A stretch of DNA of 15,196 nucleotides from Rhizobium sp. Q54 (GCA_943324395.2 CALPLL020000019.1:1-15196), one strand, 5' to 3'. Positions 1 through 7,780 are shown, numbered from the stretch's first letter. The notes: a model not told the origin generated them from the sequence alone. Numbers and translations are program-made.

Positions 1-177
1 AGCATAAAGCACAATTGAGGTATTTTATTAGTATCATTAAATATTTTACAATTTTAAATATAAAATCGATTGAAATGGAATGTTAATTACTTTCATAAAT
101 GAATAATAATTCCCTAATTAATTCCGATTAAATTAATTAATAGAAGTCTAATAATTGAATATTTAAATGATTTAAAC
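1..177. other. AT-rich non-coding left edge
   Basis: No convincing reading frame on either strand. The stretch is very AT-rich and contains an AT-only inverted repeat: TAATTAAT at 115-122 and ATTAATTA at 132-139 with a 9-base spacer. Such low-information palindromes are expected by chance in DNA of this composition. I see no recognisable promoter or RNA gene here; whatever gene lies further left is outside the window. Confidence 0.6.
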
Positions 178-209
178 AAAAAAGAGACTGCGTTAACAGT
201 CTCTTTTTT
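178..209 (-). terminator. Intrinsic terminator after the metalloprotease gene
   Basis: A perfect 13-bp stem: AAAAAAGAGACTG (178-190) pairs with CAGTCTCTTTTTT (197-209) around a 6-base loop. The GC-containing core (GAGACTG/CAGTCTC) is flanked by an A6/T6 pair, so either strand reads out as hairpin plus U-tract. It begins about 20 bases beyond the stop codon of the minus-strand metalloprotease gene and is probably its terminator. It could also stop any plus-strand transcript arriving from the left. Confidence 0.88.
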
Positions 210-229
210 AAATTATGTTGTTTAAAAAG

Positions 230-2944
230 TTATTCTACAACAATTCTCTTAACTACTTTTTTATCACCGTCTTGAACAGTTACCAGATAAACTCCAGCTT
301 GAATGTTATCCAATTTAACGTTTTGCGAGATCAATCCAGTGTTATTGTAAGAATTATTCAAAATCAATCTACCTCTCATGTCGTGAACAGAAATTGCAAT
401 ATCGTTATTGGAAGACGAATCAAATTGAACATTAAAAGAACCATTATTAGGATTTGGAAAAATAGAAAAATTCTCTAAACCGAAATTTTGGGTTTCTAAT
501 GTACATCCAAAATCTACTCCCCACGAAACTATACTTCCTGTATCACCATTGTACATATCTTGAGCTGTTAAAGTCCATGTGCCATTTGATGTTTTACCAT
601 TAAATACTGCAAAAGAAGTCGGGGTAGCGGCATTTGCTGTATAGGTGGCAGGCTGAATAGATCCAGTTGTAGGGCTTCCGCAAACTGCAATTGGTGCACC
701 ATCAAAAAAAGTAGCATTAATACCTGAATTTTGTGGATTATTACATCCTCTACTCCAAAAGGTTACCGATGTACCATCCGGATGTTTCAATTTCAATAAC
801 AAATCCCCAATCCAAGTATGGTTTGTGCTAAATCTTAATTTTAAATTATTTATTGTAACGTTAGGAACGTAATTAAATGTGCTTGAGGCAATTGCCCCAC
901 TTACATTTGCTGCTGTTCCATCTGATATTGCTAAGTTAGGAGTTACTGTAAACCCGAAACAATCATATCCAATTGAAAAAACTACAGGATTAATATCATA
1001 AAATACATTGCCTGTGGGTTTTACCATTACTCTACAAAATGGAGCTGCAATATTTGGAACGGTTATAGTGGCAGCTCCATTATTTTGCACTCCAGAAGCT
1101 AATGTTGTTGCGAAGTTTAATCCTCCATCAGTAGATAATAAAATGTCAACTGTTGAAGATCCTACTAAAGTATTTGTATTATTAACCGTCCAAGTTATAG
1201 TTTGTGTTGAACCTTGAGCCCAACTTATTCCAGCAGCCGCTTGCGAAGTAACATCAAACGGACCAACTGTTCTATTTACGGTTATTACCGTTGCATCTTG
1301 ACCTGTTTGTCCGCCAGCAATAACGTTATCTCTTCCTGTCAAAGTAAAATTCAATGTTCTTGCCACTGTAGAAGTTGTTTCCCAGGTTGTAGAAATTAAA
1401 TTTCCTAAAACTGTTTGTAAAGCAGGAAAATATCTGTAAGGGACTGAAACGGGTCTTAGAGATCTATAATTTGGTCCATTAGTTTTAGTTCCTGAAGGAA
1501 AACTCGAAGCAGAAGATACCGTAGTGGCATCGTCACTTTGCTCCCAGCAATAAGATATCACTGGATTTCCAGAATCGGTACCTGATCCCACTAATTTAAA
1601 CGGGGTACCATAAGGAATCGTATAATCAGAACCCGCACTCATTACTGGAGTTCCATGAGTAATATCTGTCGTAACTGGACAAGTTTTTGAGGCTAAATTA
1701 GTTTGAATTTGATTGATACTTGCAAAAGAAAAATAATCGTCAGAATGTGCCTGAACATCTGTAGATCCAGTAATACCAGCATAACCCATAATTGTCGAAC
1801 CAGATCCTGGCTCCACGTTTACTGCGTTATTTTCGGCAGTATGAGAAAACGTATGATTTCCTCCTAATTGATGTCCCATTTCGTGGGCTACAAAATCAAT
1901 ATCGAAAGAATCTCCTTGAGGAATGGCATCTGAAGGTGACGTTTTTCCACTTCCCTTTAGACCAGCTACACAAACACAACCAATACATCCTGCACTTCCT
2001 CCACCACCAGAAGCACCAAACATATGACCGATATCGTAATTAGCATCAGTAATTATCGAATTTAATGTAGCTTGTAATTCTCCATTCCATGCTGAAACAT
2101 CAGGATTTCCCGATGCATCAAAGGCAACATCAGAATAGGGATCAGTTGCAGCGTCGGTAAAAATAATTGCCGCTTGATTGGCAATTAGATTCATGTGTAC
2201 GGCTAATTCCTTTTCAAAAACACCATTTACCCTTGTCATAGTAGCATTCATTCCAGCAAGTGCTCCGGCAGCTGTTCCTCCAAAAAATGTAGCATATTCA
2301 CCATTGCAAGATAACGCCAAACGCAATGTTTTGTATTGGCCAGCACTTGATTTCATATTAGTTGACGCATCAATTTTTTGTTGAGCAGTTAAAATAAGAG
2401 GTTGGTCGTCAGTAAAACATGTAAAACCAAGTTTGCTTTTATCTCTAGAGGACTTAAATACAGCATAAACTTTTCTATCTTGAGAATACGGTTCTATAAA
2501 TTCGTTTTCTTTATCAGTTCTGAAAATCATTGCTTGAATTCCGTTTGGATCAGAGCTTAATCTAACTTGTGCATACTTATCATCAATTCCTACTCCTGCA
2601 TAAGCTCTAATATTAGGAAATTGAGCTTGAAGCTCGGGAGAAAAATTCGAGGATTCAAAAATTTCAAAACGTTCTAGATCTCCATTACTATTTGGCAACA
2701 TAACAATTGCTCCCGCAGATTTTGCATTTGAAGTAACCGTTGGGGCTGAATTTAAATTATTTTTAAATGAAATTTCATTAAATTGAAAAAGTAAAAATTC
2801 TTGAGGAAAAGAAACTCTTTTTGTAGATTTTGCGACAGAAGTAACACTTGATTTGGTTACAGGACTCCATGATTTTCCTGACTGTGAGAAGCCTATAAAG
2901 GATAAAAACAGAAAAGCACAAGAGATAAGTAATTTTTTATTCAT
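230..2944 (-). CDS. Secreted reprolysin-like zinc metalloprotease with P-domain and T9SS type A sorting domain
   Basis: A 904-residue extracellular endopeptidase precursor. Residues 1-20 form a Sec signal peptide (KK, hydrophobic core, GFSQ cleavage region). A propeptide-like region follows to about 200. The metzincin catalytic domain spans about 205-425 with the zinc site HEMGHQLGGNH (His354, His358 and His364 as ligands, Glu355 as general base) and a Met-turn STIMGY (Met386). Residues 430-660 look like Ig/PKD-type beta domains. About 665-815 is a proprotein-convertase P-domain (LLLKLKHPDGTSVTFW). Residues 825-904 are the T9SS type A sorting domain (SIFPNPNNGSFNV ... GVYLVTV ... KRIVVE), so the protein should be exported by Sec and then by the PorV/SprA machinery, with tail removal. 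A cysteine-rich CIGCVC element (320-325) sits about 30 residues before the zinc motif. ATG start; transcribed alone, ending in a strong terminator. The substrate is unknown. Class confidence is high. Confidence 0.93.
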   Translation of the reverse strand: MNKKLLISCAFLFLSFIGFSQSGKSWSPVTKSSVTSVAKSTKRVSFPQEFLLFQFNEISFKNNLNSAPTVTSNAKSAGAIVMLPNSNGDLERFEIFESSNFSPELQAQFPNIRAYAGVGIDDKYAQVRLSSDPNGIQAMIFRTDKENEFIEPYSQDRKVYAVFKSSRDKSKLGFTCFTDDQPLILTAQQKIDASTNMKSSAGQYKTLRLALSCNGEYATFFGGTAAGALAGMNATMTRVNGVFEKELAVHMNLIANQAAIIFTDAATDPYSDVAFDASGNPDVSAWNGELQATLNSIITDANYDIGHMFGASGGGGSAGCIGCVCVAGLKGSGKTSPSDAIPQGDSFDIDFVAHEMGHQLGGNHTFSHTAENNAVNVEPGSGSTIMGYAGITGSTDVQAHSDDYFSFASINQIQTNLASKTCPVTTDITHGTPVMSAGSDYTIPYGTPFKLVGSGTDSGNPVISYCWEQSDDATTVSSASSFPSGTKTNGPNYRSLRPVSVPYRYFPALQTVLGNLISTTWETTSTVARTLNFTLTGRDNVIAGGQTGQDATVITVNRTVGPFDVTSQAAAGISWAQGSTQTITWTVNNTNTLVGSSTVDILLSTDGGLNFATTLASGVQNNGAATITVPNIAAPFCRVMVKPTGNVFYDINPVVFSIGYDCFGFTVTPNLAISDGTAANVSGAIASSTFNYVPNVTINNLKLRFSTNHTWIGDLLLKLKHPDGTSVTFWSRGCNNPQNSGINATFFDGAPIAVCGSPTTGSIQPATYTANAATPTSFAVFNGKTSNGTWTLTAQDMYNGDTGSIVSWGVDFGCTLETQNFGLENFSIFPNPNNGSFNVQFDSSSNNDIAISVHDMRGRLILNNSYNNTGLISQNVKLDNIQAGVYLVTVQDGDKKVVKRIVVE

Positions 2945-2982
2945 TTTTTGAGAGTTTTAGTTTTTGCAAAAAAAATTGCCAT

Positions 2983-2990
2983 CAAATATA
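2983..2990 (-). promoter_or_regulatory. Candidate -7 box of the metalloprotease gene
   Basis: On the minus strand this reads TATATTTG, a match to the Bacteroidetes TAnnTTTG -7 element, 38 bases upstream of the ATG. That would give a leader of roughly 30 bases. No TTG is seen at the usual -33 distance, so the call rests on the -7 box alone. Confidence 0.5.
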
Positions 2991-3100
2991 TGAAATTTTG
3001 AAATAAAATAAATAAAATTCCATATAATTAACTTTTAAATTTTCTCGGAAAATATGAAAATTGATTGGAATATTAACATAAAAAATACAATTTAATCCTT

Positions 3101-3108
3101 TAAATTTG
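3101..3108 (+). promoter_or_regulatory. Candidate -7 box of ribF
   Basis: TAAATTTG matches TAnnTTTG and lies 21 bases before the TTG start, predicting a leader of about 15 bases. A TTG trinucleotide occurs at 3065-3067 but is too far (33 bases) to be a normal -33 element. Confidence 0.5.
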
Positions 3109-3129
3109 CAGAAAAATTAAAACTAAATC

Positions 3130-4062
3130 TTGAAAATTTTTTCTTCAATTAGCGAATTTAATTCTAACAAAAAAACAATAGTTACTATTGGAACTTTTGA
3201 TGGGGTTCATATTGGCCATCAAAAAATAATTGAAAAACTGATTCAAGAATCTAAAAGTTCTGATTCTGAGAGTTTGATTCTTACTTTCTTTCCGCATCCA
3301 AGAATGGTTTTACACGAAACTTCTTCTATCAAACTATTAAACACTATTAATGAAAAAAGTAGTTTGCTTGAAAAAATGGGTTTGGATAATCTAGTAATTC
3401 ATCCTTTTGACAAGGAATTCTCCAATTTATCTGCGGAGGAATTTGTGAAAACAATTTTGGTAGATTTATTTAATGTTCAAAAGATTATCATTGGCTACGA
3501 TCATCGATTTGGTAAAAATAGAGCTGCAAATATTGAAAATTTAATTGAGTTTGGCGAAAAATATGGTTTTGAGGTTGAACAAATTTCTGCCCAAGAAATA
3601 GACTCTGTTTCTGTGAGTTCTACTAAAATTAGAGTCGCTATTACAAATGGGAATATGGCTGTTGCCAATGAATTTCTAGGTTACGATTATTTGTTATCTG
3701 GAAAAATAATTCAAGGTAAACAATTAGGACGAACCATCGGATTTCCAACTGCTAATTTAAAAATTAAAGAAAATTACAAGTTAATTCCGAAGATTGGCGT
3801 TTATATTGTGAAAAGCATTTTACAAGAAAAAACGGTTTTTGGGATAATGAATATTGGATTAAATCCAACTGTAAATGGGGAGGATTTATCAATTGAAGTT
3901 CACTTTTTAGATTTTGATTCTGATATTTATGATACAGAAATTACTGTTTCTGTGATTGAAAGAATTCGTGATGAACAAAAATTCACTTCAATAGATTTAT
4001 TAAAATCTCAAATTCAAAAGGATAAAAATTTCGCTATTTCCTATATTGAAAAAATAGTATAA
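3130..4062 (+). CDS. ribF: Bifunctional riboflavin kinase / FAD synthetase
   Basis: A 310-residue cytoplasmic enzyme that phosphorylates riboflavin to FMN and adenylylates FMN to FAD. The N-terminal FAD-synthetase (nucleotidyltransferase) half shows GTFDGVHIGH at 21-30, with the HxGH-type motif at its end, and an SSTKIR element near 163-168. The C-terminal riboflavin-kinase half begins near 185 and carries GRTIGFPTANL (200-210) and GIMNIGLNPTV (238-248). Length is usual for the family. The start is TTG: an in-frame TAA lies only one codon upstream (3124-3126), and the protein begins MKIF as family members typically do, so a later ATG would delete the nucleotide-binding motif. It is divergent from the metalloprotease gene and converges on fabH with directly abutting stop codons. 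Confidence 0.96.
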   Translation: MKIFSSISEFNSNKKTIVTIGTFDGVHIGHQKIIEKLIQESKSSDSESLILTFFPHPRMVLHETSSIKLLNTINEKSSLLEKMGLDNLVIHPFDKEFSNLSAEEFVKTILVDLFNVQKIIIGYDHRFGKNRAANIENLIEFGEKYGFEVEQISAQEIDSVSVSSTKIRVAITNGNMAVANEFLGYDYLLSGKIIQGKQLGRTIGFPTANLKIKENYKLIPKIGVYIVKSILQEKTVFGIMNIGLNPTVNGEDLSIEVHFLDFDSDIYDTEITVSVIERIRDEQKFTSIDLLKSQIQKDKNFAISYIEKIV

Positions 4063-4078
4063 TTACCATTTAATTATA
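4058..4078. repeat. AT-only hairpin over the ribF/fabH stop codons
   Basis: TATAATTA (4058-4065) and TAATTATA (4071-4078) are perfect 8-base inverted arms around a CCATT loop. The left arm contains both TAA stop codons, ribF at 4060-4062 and fabH at 4063-4065 (complement). The stem has no GC pairs and no following U-tract on either strand, so it is at best a weak bidirectional stop signal. There is no other intergenic space for a terminator between these converging genes. Confidence 0.55.
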
Positions 4079-5070
4079 GCGCTAGCCCAAGTAAAACCAC
4101 TTCCAAAAGCAGCTAAAACAACAGTATCTCCTGATTTTATTTTTCCTTGTTCCCAAGCTTCAGTTAAAGCAATTGGAATTGAAGCCGCAGTTGTGTTTCC
4201 ATATTTTTGAATGTTATTGAACACTTGATCGTCAGTCAATCCAAATTTCTTCTGAATAAACTGGGCTATTCTCAAATTCGCCTGATGCGGAATTAACATA
4301 TCAATATCAGAAACATTTAAATTATTGGCTTGTAATCCCTCATTAATTACTTCACTAAAACGAACTACCGCGTTTTTAAATACGAACTGCCCATTCATGT
4401 AGGGAAAATAACTATCATCCTCGGGATCATGATCGGCAATTATGTCTGTGATCCATCTTCCTCCCATTCCTGGGGCTTTTAAAACTAATTCTTCGGCATG
4501 GATTCCTTCCGAATGTAAATGTGTAGATAAAATTCCTTTAGTTAAATCTTCTTCACAACTCAAAACTGCTGCTCCTGCGCCATCTCCAAAAATTACTGAA
4601 ACACCTCTACCCCTTGTGGTCATGTCCAAACCAGTAGATTGTACTTCGGAGCCTATTACTAAAATATTTTTGTACATCCCTGTTTTAATATACTGATCGG
4701 CAACCGATAAAGCATACACAAATCCGGAACATTGGTTTCTAACATCCAAGGCGCCTACTGTTTTTATTCCTAAATCCCTTTGCACTAAAACTCCTGGTCC
4801 AGGGAAATAATAATCAGGACTTAAAGTAGCAAATACAATAAAATCAATATCATCATTTGAAATCCCTGCCCGTTCAATAGCAATTTTAGCAGCTTTTACA
4901 CCCATTGAGGTTGTTGTATCTTCCCCGTTTATGATGTGCCGACGTTCTTGAATTCCTGTTCTTTCCTGAATCCACTCGTCATTGGTATCTATAAGTTTAG
5001 ACAAATCATCATTGGTAACAGTATTTGCAGGGACATAAAAGCCCAATCCTGAAATTTTAGAATGATACAT
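4063..5070 (-). CDS. fabH: Beta-ketoacyl-ACP synthase III
   Basis: A 335-residue condensing enzyme that starts fatty-acid synthesis by joining an acyl-CoA primer to malonyl-ACP. The Cys-His-Asn catalytic triad is visible: Cys114 in VRNQCSGF, His262 in IPHQANLRI, Asn292 in KYGNTTAASIP. Further family marks are DEWIQERTGI near 31-40 and FGSGFTWASA near the C-terminus. The segment at about 198-230, before MNGQFVF, is somewhat extended relative to E. coli FabH, which I believe is common in Bacteroidetes. No other fatty-acid genes (plsX, rpmF, fabD) are beside it, so it may be one of several FabH paralogues; primer preference (acetyl or branched) cannot be read from the sequence. ATG start. It is the last gene of the minus-strand series, 39 bases after the ABC ATPase gene, with a possible own -7 box. 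Confidence 0.94.
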   Translation of the reverse strand: MYHSKISGLGFYVPANTVTNDDLSKLIDTNDEWIQERTGIQERRHIINGEDTTTSMGVKAAKIAIERAGISNDDIDFIVFATLSPDYYFPGPGVLVQRDLGIKTVGALDVRNQCSGFVYALSVADQYIKTGMYKNILVIGSEVQSTGLDMTTRGRGVSVIFGDGAGAAVLSCEEDLTKGILSTHLHSEGIHAEELVLKAPGMGGRWITDIIADHDPEDDSYFPYMNGQFVFKNAVVRFSEVINEGLQANNLNVSDIDMLIPHQANLRIAQFIQKKFGLTDDQVFNNIQKYGNTTAASIPIALTEAWEQGKIKSGDTVVLAAFGSGFTWASAIIKW

Positions 5071-5099
5071 AGCTTTTCGATTTAAAATGTTAAAACAAT

Positions 5100-5107
5100 C
5101 AAAGTTA
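5100..5107 (-). promoter_or_regulatory. Possible internal -7 box of fabH
   Basis: On the minus strand this reads TAACTTTG, matching TAnnTTTG, 29 bases upstream of the fabH ATG and just after the stop codon of the ABC ATPase gene. No -33 TTG is visible. It could give fabH its own transcript within the operon. Confidence 0.35.
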
Positions 5108-5109
5108 CT

Positions 5110-6057
5110 TTATTTTATATGACTTAAGAAGACTTCTGAATTTTTTTTTAATTCACAATTATGTTCAAAAAAAATAGAAGCTTCGTTGGCTTCAGCCTCA
5201 ATTAAATAATGACTTCCTTTAAAGTAGTTTTGTTTGATTTTGACTTTTAATTTTCCAGATTTAACTATTTTTAATTGGTGAGGAAATAATAAAATTGTTT
5301 CGTCTGAACTTTCAACTTCAATTAATTGAGATACTTTAAGTTCGTTAACATCACCAAAAAGGGAAGCTACATATTTAGTATTTGGATTATTAAATAACTG
5401 ATCTGATTTTTCTTTAATGACTATTTTTCCAGCATTTAAAACAATCGTTTCGTCTGCAAATGATAATGAATCTGAACTGTCATGTGTGGCAACCAAGCAA
5501 GTTATTTCTTTCGATTTTAGATAGGAAAATAGTTTTCTTCGCAGCGAATTTTTTCTAAAATTGTCAATTTGGCTAAAGGGTTCGTCTAATAATAACAATT
5601 CAGGTTCTAGAGCCAGAACTTTTGCTAAGGCCACTCTTTGCTGCTGACCTCCACTTAGAAATTTAGCTTTTACATTAGAATATTCTGTCATTTCAACAAT
5701 TTCTAATAATTCGCTTATCCGACTTTGTTTTTTTTCTGGATAGATATTAGAAAGGTATTTTCCAACATTTTCTCCAACGGTGATAAAAGGCATCAAATCA
5801 AAATCTTGAGCTAAGTATTTCATGAAGGGCATTCCGGGTACCAAATGAAATTTTGGCCCTAAAACTTCGTTGCTATTCCAAAATATCTGGCCTTCATCTA
5901 AATCATATAAGCCGTAAATTAATTTTAACAGTGTACTTTTCCCACATCCGCTTTCGCCAATAATGGCAATATTTTGTCCTTTACTAACTGAAAAGCCGAT
6001 GTTTTTTATGACTTTATTTTTGTCATAACTAAAAGTAATATTTTCGACTTGAAGCAT
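5110..6057 (-). CDS. Orphan ABC transporter ATP-binding protein with TOBE-like C-terminus
   Basis: A 315-residue ATPase subunit. The ABC domain fills about 1-235: Walker A GESGCGKST (34-42), Q-loop Gln84 (LAQDFDL), signature LSGGQQQR (134-141), Walker B LLLLDEP (154-160), H-loop His192. All catalytic residues are present. The remaining 80 residues are beta-rich and TOBE-like, as in importer ATPases of the PotA/FbpC/MalK type, where this part senses or binds a ligand or regulator. No permease or binding-protein gene is adjacent, so the transported substrate cannot be inferred; the partner must be elsewhere, or the protein acts outside transport. ATG start, 22 bases after the alkyltransferase-like gene with no promoter box between, so it is probably cotranscribed with it and with the LysE-type exporter. 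Confidence 0.88.
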   Translation of the reverse strand: MLQVENITFSYDKNKVIKNIGFSVSKGQNIAIIGESGCGKSTLLKLIYGLYDLDEGQIFWNSNEVLGPKFHLVPGMPFMKYLAQDFDLMPFITVGENVGKYLSNIYPEKKQSRISELLEIVEMTEYSNVKAKFLSGGQQQRVALAKVLALEPELLLLDEPFSQIDNFRKNSLRRKLFSYLKSKEITCLVATHDSSDSLSFADETIVLNAGKIVIKEKSDQLFNNPNTKYVASLFGDVNELKVSQLIEVESSDETILLFPHQLKIVKSGKLKVKIKQNYFKGSHYLIEAEANEASIFFEHNCELKKNSEVFLSHIK

Positions 6058-6079
6058 ATAATTGAAATTAAATTAAAAA

Positions 6080-6412
6080 CTAAGTTTTCATTTCGGGCAT
6101 CCAAAAATGCTTTTCAAAATCTACAATTTGATTTTCTCTCACTTCGATTCCCTCGCTTTCTAAAAGTTGTTGCATCAAATTGGTGCCATCAAAATGATGT
6201 TTTCCGGTTAGAAGTCCGCTTCTATTAACTACACGATGGGCAGGGACATCTTCTAAATTATGGGAAGCGTTCATCGCCCAGCCAACCATTCGCGCTGAGC
6301 GGGCAGCACCAAGTACCTTTGCAATTGCGCCATAAGAAGTCACTTTTCCATACGGAATTTGGCGAGCTACTTCATAAACTCTTTCAAAAAAATTATCGTT
6401 TTTAGTAGGCAT
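6080..6412 (-). CDS. Alkyltransferase-like (ATL) DNA-repair protein, MGMT family
   Basis: A 110-residue small DNA-binding protein related to the C-terminal domain of O6-alkylguanine-DNA alkyltransferase. It keeps the wing-helix motifs IPYGKVTSYGAIA and an arginine-finger-like RSARMVGWAMN, but the acceptor motif PCHR is PAHR: Cys is replaced by Ala (residue 58). It therefore should not remove alkyl groups. ATL proteins of this kind bind O6-alkylguanine and flag it for nucleotide excision repair; E. coli Atl has Trp at this site and an Ala form is known in Thermus. I chose ATG at 6412, which leaves a 2-base gap to the LysE-type gene. A longer frame from TTG at 6424 adds four residues and overlaps that gene by 10 bases; it is less likely. 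Many databases label such proteins simply methylated-DNA-protein cysteine methyltransferase, which would be misleading here. Confidence 0.9.
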   Translation of the reverse strand: MPTKNDNFFERVYEVARQIPYGKVTSYGAIAKVLGAARSARMVGWAMNASHNLEDVPAHRVVNRSGLLTGKHHFDGTNLMQQLLESEGIEVRENQIVDFEKHFWMPEMKT

Positions 6413-6414
6413 TT

Positions 6415-7050
6415 TTAGATCCAAAGAGTATTTAAAAGTTTGAAAAAAGCAACCAATGAAATCAATCCCGTGATACTTCCTATAATATAATTTCCGTTTT
6501 TTATCAAGTAATCACTCTTACTTTGGTGATTCTTAAAATACAGAATGTACAAATAAAAAACGGTAAACGAACCTATTACAACACCTGAAACAAACAAATA
6601 TTCAAACAGTGAATTGAAGTAAAAAAGTCCATAAGTAGACAAAGTAACGCTCACAAATACATAAAATGGAATTGGAAATAAATTTAAAGCGGAAAGTAAC
6701 ATTCCAAGAAAAAAACGATTCGATTTACTGTGCATTTTAATTTCTTGCTTTACTTTTTTAGGTTTTCTAGCGCTCCAAAAAAGAAATGTTGTAATTGATA
6801 AAAATAGAAGTAAACCAATTTCTTGAAGTAATGTTATTATGTCTTGCCGGCTATTAATAAATTTTGCAAATTGAATTGCGATATACGTTTGAAAAAAAAC
6901 AGTAACTGTTGCTCCTATTGCAAAAGAAATAGCTTCATTTCTTCCGTCAACTACGCTAACTTTTGCAGCAGTCATATTGATTAAACCGGGCGGCAAAATC
7001 CCTATAGCAGCTATTGTAAAACCTAATATGAGTGGCAATAAAAAGTCCAA
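6415..7050 (-). CDS. LysE/RhtB-family membrane exporter
   Basis: A 211-residue inner-membrane protein with about six hydrophobic segments (approximately 3-27, 40-62, 72-93, 112-140, 145-172, 188-208). The N-terminal motif GILPPGLINM (17-26) followed by a short charged loop (VVDGRNEA) is the mark of LysE-type amino-acid or small-metabolite exporters, and the basic loop KKVKQEIK (98-105) sits on the cytoplasmic side. The substrate cannot be deduced. The start is TTG, one base after the trmB TAA; no in-frame ATG occurs before Met26, which would remove the first helix, so TTG is well supported and the gene is probably translationally coupled to trmB. Confidence 0.85.
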   Translation of the reverse strand: MDFLLPLILGFTIAAIGILPPGLINMTAAKVSVVDGRNEAISFAIGATVTVFFQTYIAIQFAKFINSRQDIITLLQEIGLLLFLSITTFLFWSARKPKKVKQEIKMHSKSNRFFLGMLLSALNLFPIPFYVFVSVTLSTYGLFYFNSLFEYLFVSGVVIGSFTVFYLYILYFKNHQSKSDYLIKNGNYIIGSITGLISLVAFFKLLNTLWI

Positions 7051-7051
7051 A

Positions 7052-7726
7052 TTATTTAATTTTAAAACGAATATAAGTAATCGCTTTATTAATTTCTAAA
7101 TATTGTTTTTCATAAAATGTCTGTAAACTAGTAACTTCTTCTGGGCTTCCTTCATTTACATAAACATTGTGATTGGAATAAATTACCTCGTGACCTTCAC
7201 CGTGTAATAATCCTAATGTATAACCGTGCATGAATTCACTATCGGTTTTAAGGTTGATAATTCCCTCTGGTTTAAGCACTTTTTTATACAATTTCAAGAA
7301 TTCTGAATTAGTCATTCTGTGTTTGGTACGCTTGTATTTTATTTGAGGATCTGGGAAAGTAATCCAAATTTCGTCTACTTCATTTTCATTAAAAATATGG
7401 TTAATTAATTCGATTTGAGTTCGAATAAAAGCTACATTTGTTAAGCCAGTATCAACAGCAGTTTTAGCTCCACGCCAAAAACGAGCCCCTTTTAGATCAA
7501 TTCCGATAAAGTTTTTATTAGGATATTTCTCTGCCAAACCAACAGAATATTCCCCTTTTCCGCATCCTAATTCTAAAACAATTGGATTGTTGTTTTTAAA
7601 ATAATCTATATTCCATTTTCCTTTTAATGAAAATTGGTCGGTAACCACTTGTTCTCTTGTAGGTTGGAAAACATTACCAAATGTATCATTTTCTTTAAAC
7701 CTTTTTAACTTGTTTTTGCTTCCCAC
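7052..7726 (-). CDS. trmB: tRNA (guanine-N7)-methyltransferase
   Basis: A 224-residue class I SAM-dependent enzyme that makes m7G at position 46 of the tRNA variable loop. Visible motifs are the SAM-binding ELGCGKGEY (52-60), the acidic strand end IGIDLKG (74-80), the family hallmark TFPDPQIKYKRTKHRM (123-138) where many members have FPDPWPKKRHxKRR, and a C-terminal TSLQTFYEKQYL. The start is GTG: no in-frame ATG lies upstream before the promoter-like box, and the MGSKNKLKRF beginning fits flavobacterial TrmB. It is 54 bases after the histidine-kinase gene, with its own -7 box in that gap, and is followed by the LysE-type gene after one base. Confidence 0.95.
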   Translation of the reverse strand: MGSKNKLKRFKENDTFGNVFQPTREQVVTDQFSLKGKWNIDYFKNNNPIVLELGCGKGEYSVGLAEKYPNKNFIGIDLKGARFWRGAKTAVDTGLTNVAFIRTQIELINHIFNENEVDEIWITFPDPQIKYKRTKHRMTNSEFLKLYKKVLKPEGIINLKTDSEFMHGYTLGLLHGEGHEVIYSNHNVYVNEGSPEEVTSLQTFYEKQYLEINKAITYIRFKIK

Positions 7727-7745
7727 AGTTTGCTGTATTTTTTTG

Positions 7746-7753
7746 CAAAATTA
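7746..7753 (-). promoter_or_regulatory. Candidate -7 box of trmB
   Basis: On the minus strand this reads TAATTTTG, a TAnnTTTG match, within TTAATTTTGC, a 10-mer also found upstream of the response-regulator and TonB-receptor genes. It lies 19 bases before the GTG start, predicting a leader of about 13 bases. No -33 TTG is seen at a normal distance. Confidence 0.55.
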
Positions 7754-7780
7754 AGTAATAAAATAGGATAAAAATAGATT

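Noticed and set aside
115..139. TAATTAAT/ATTAATTA inverted repeat as a terminator or regulatory element
   Set aside because: AT-only, 9-base loop, no U-tract and very low information in this base composition; likely chance.
1008..1217. Plus-strand open frames inside the metalloprotease gene (also around 215-478, 1214-1399, 1792-2043 and 2178-2384)
   Set aside because: They lie fully or almost fully antisense to a strongly supported gene, show no domain-like composition or own promoter, and are expected by chance opposite a long gene.
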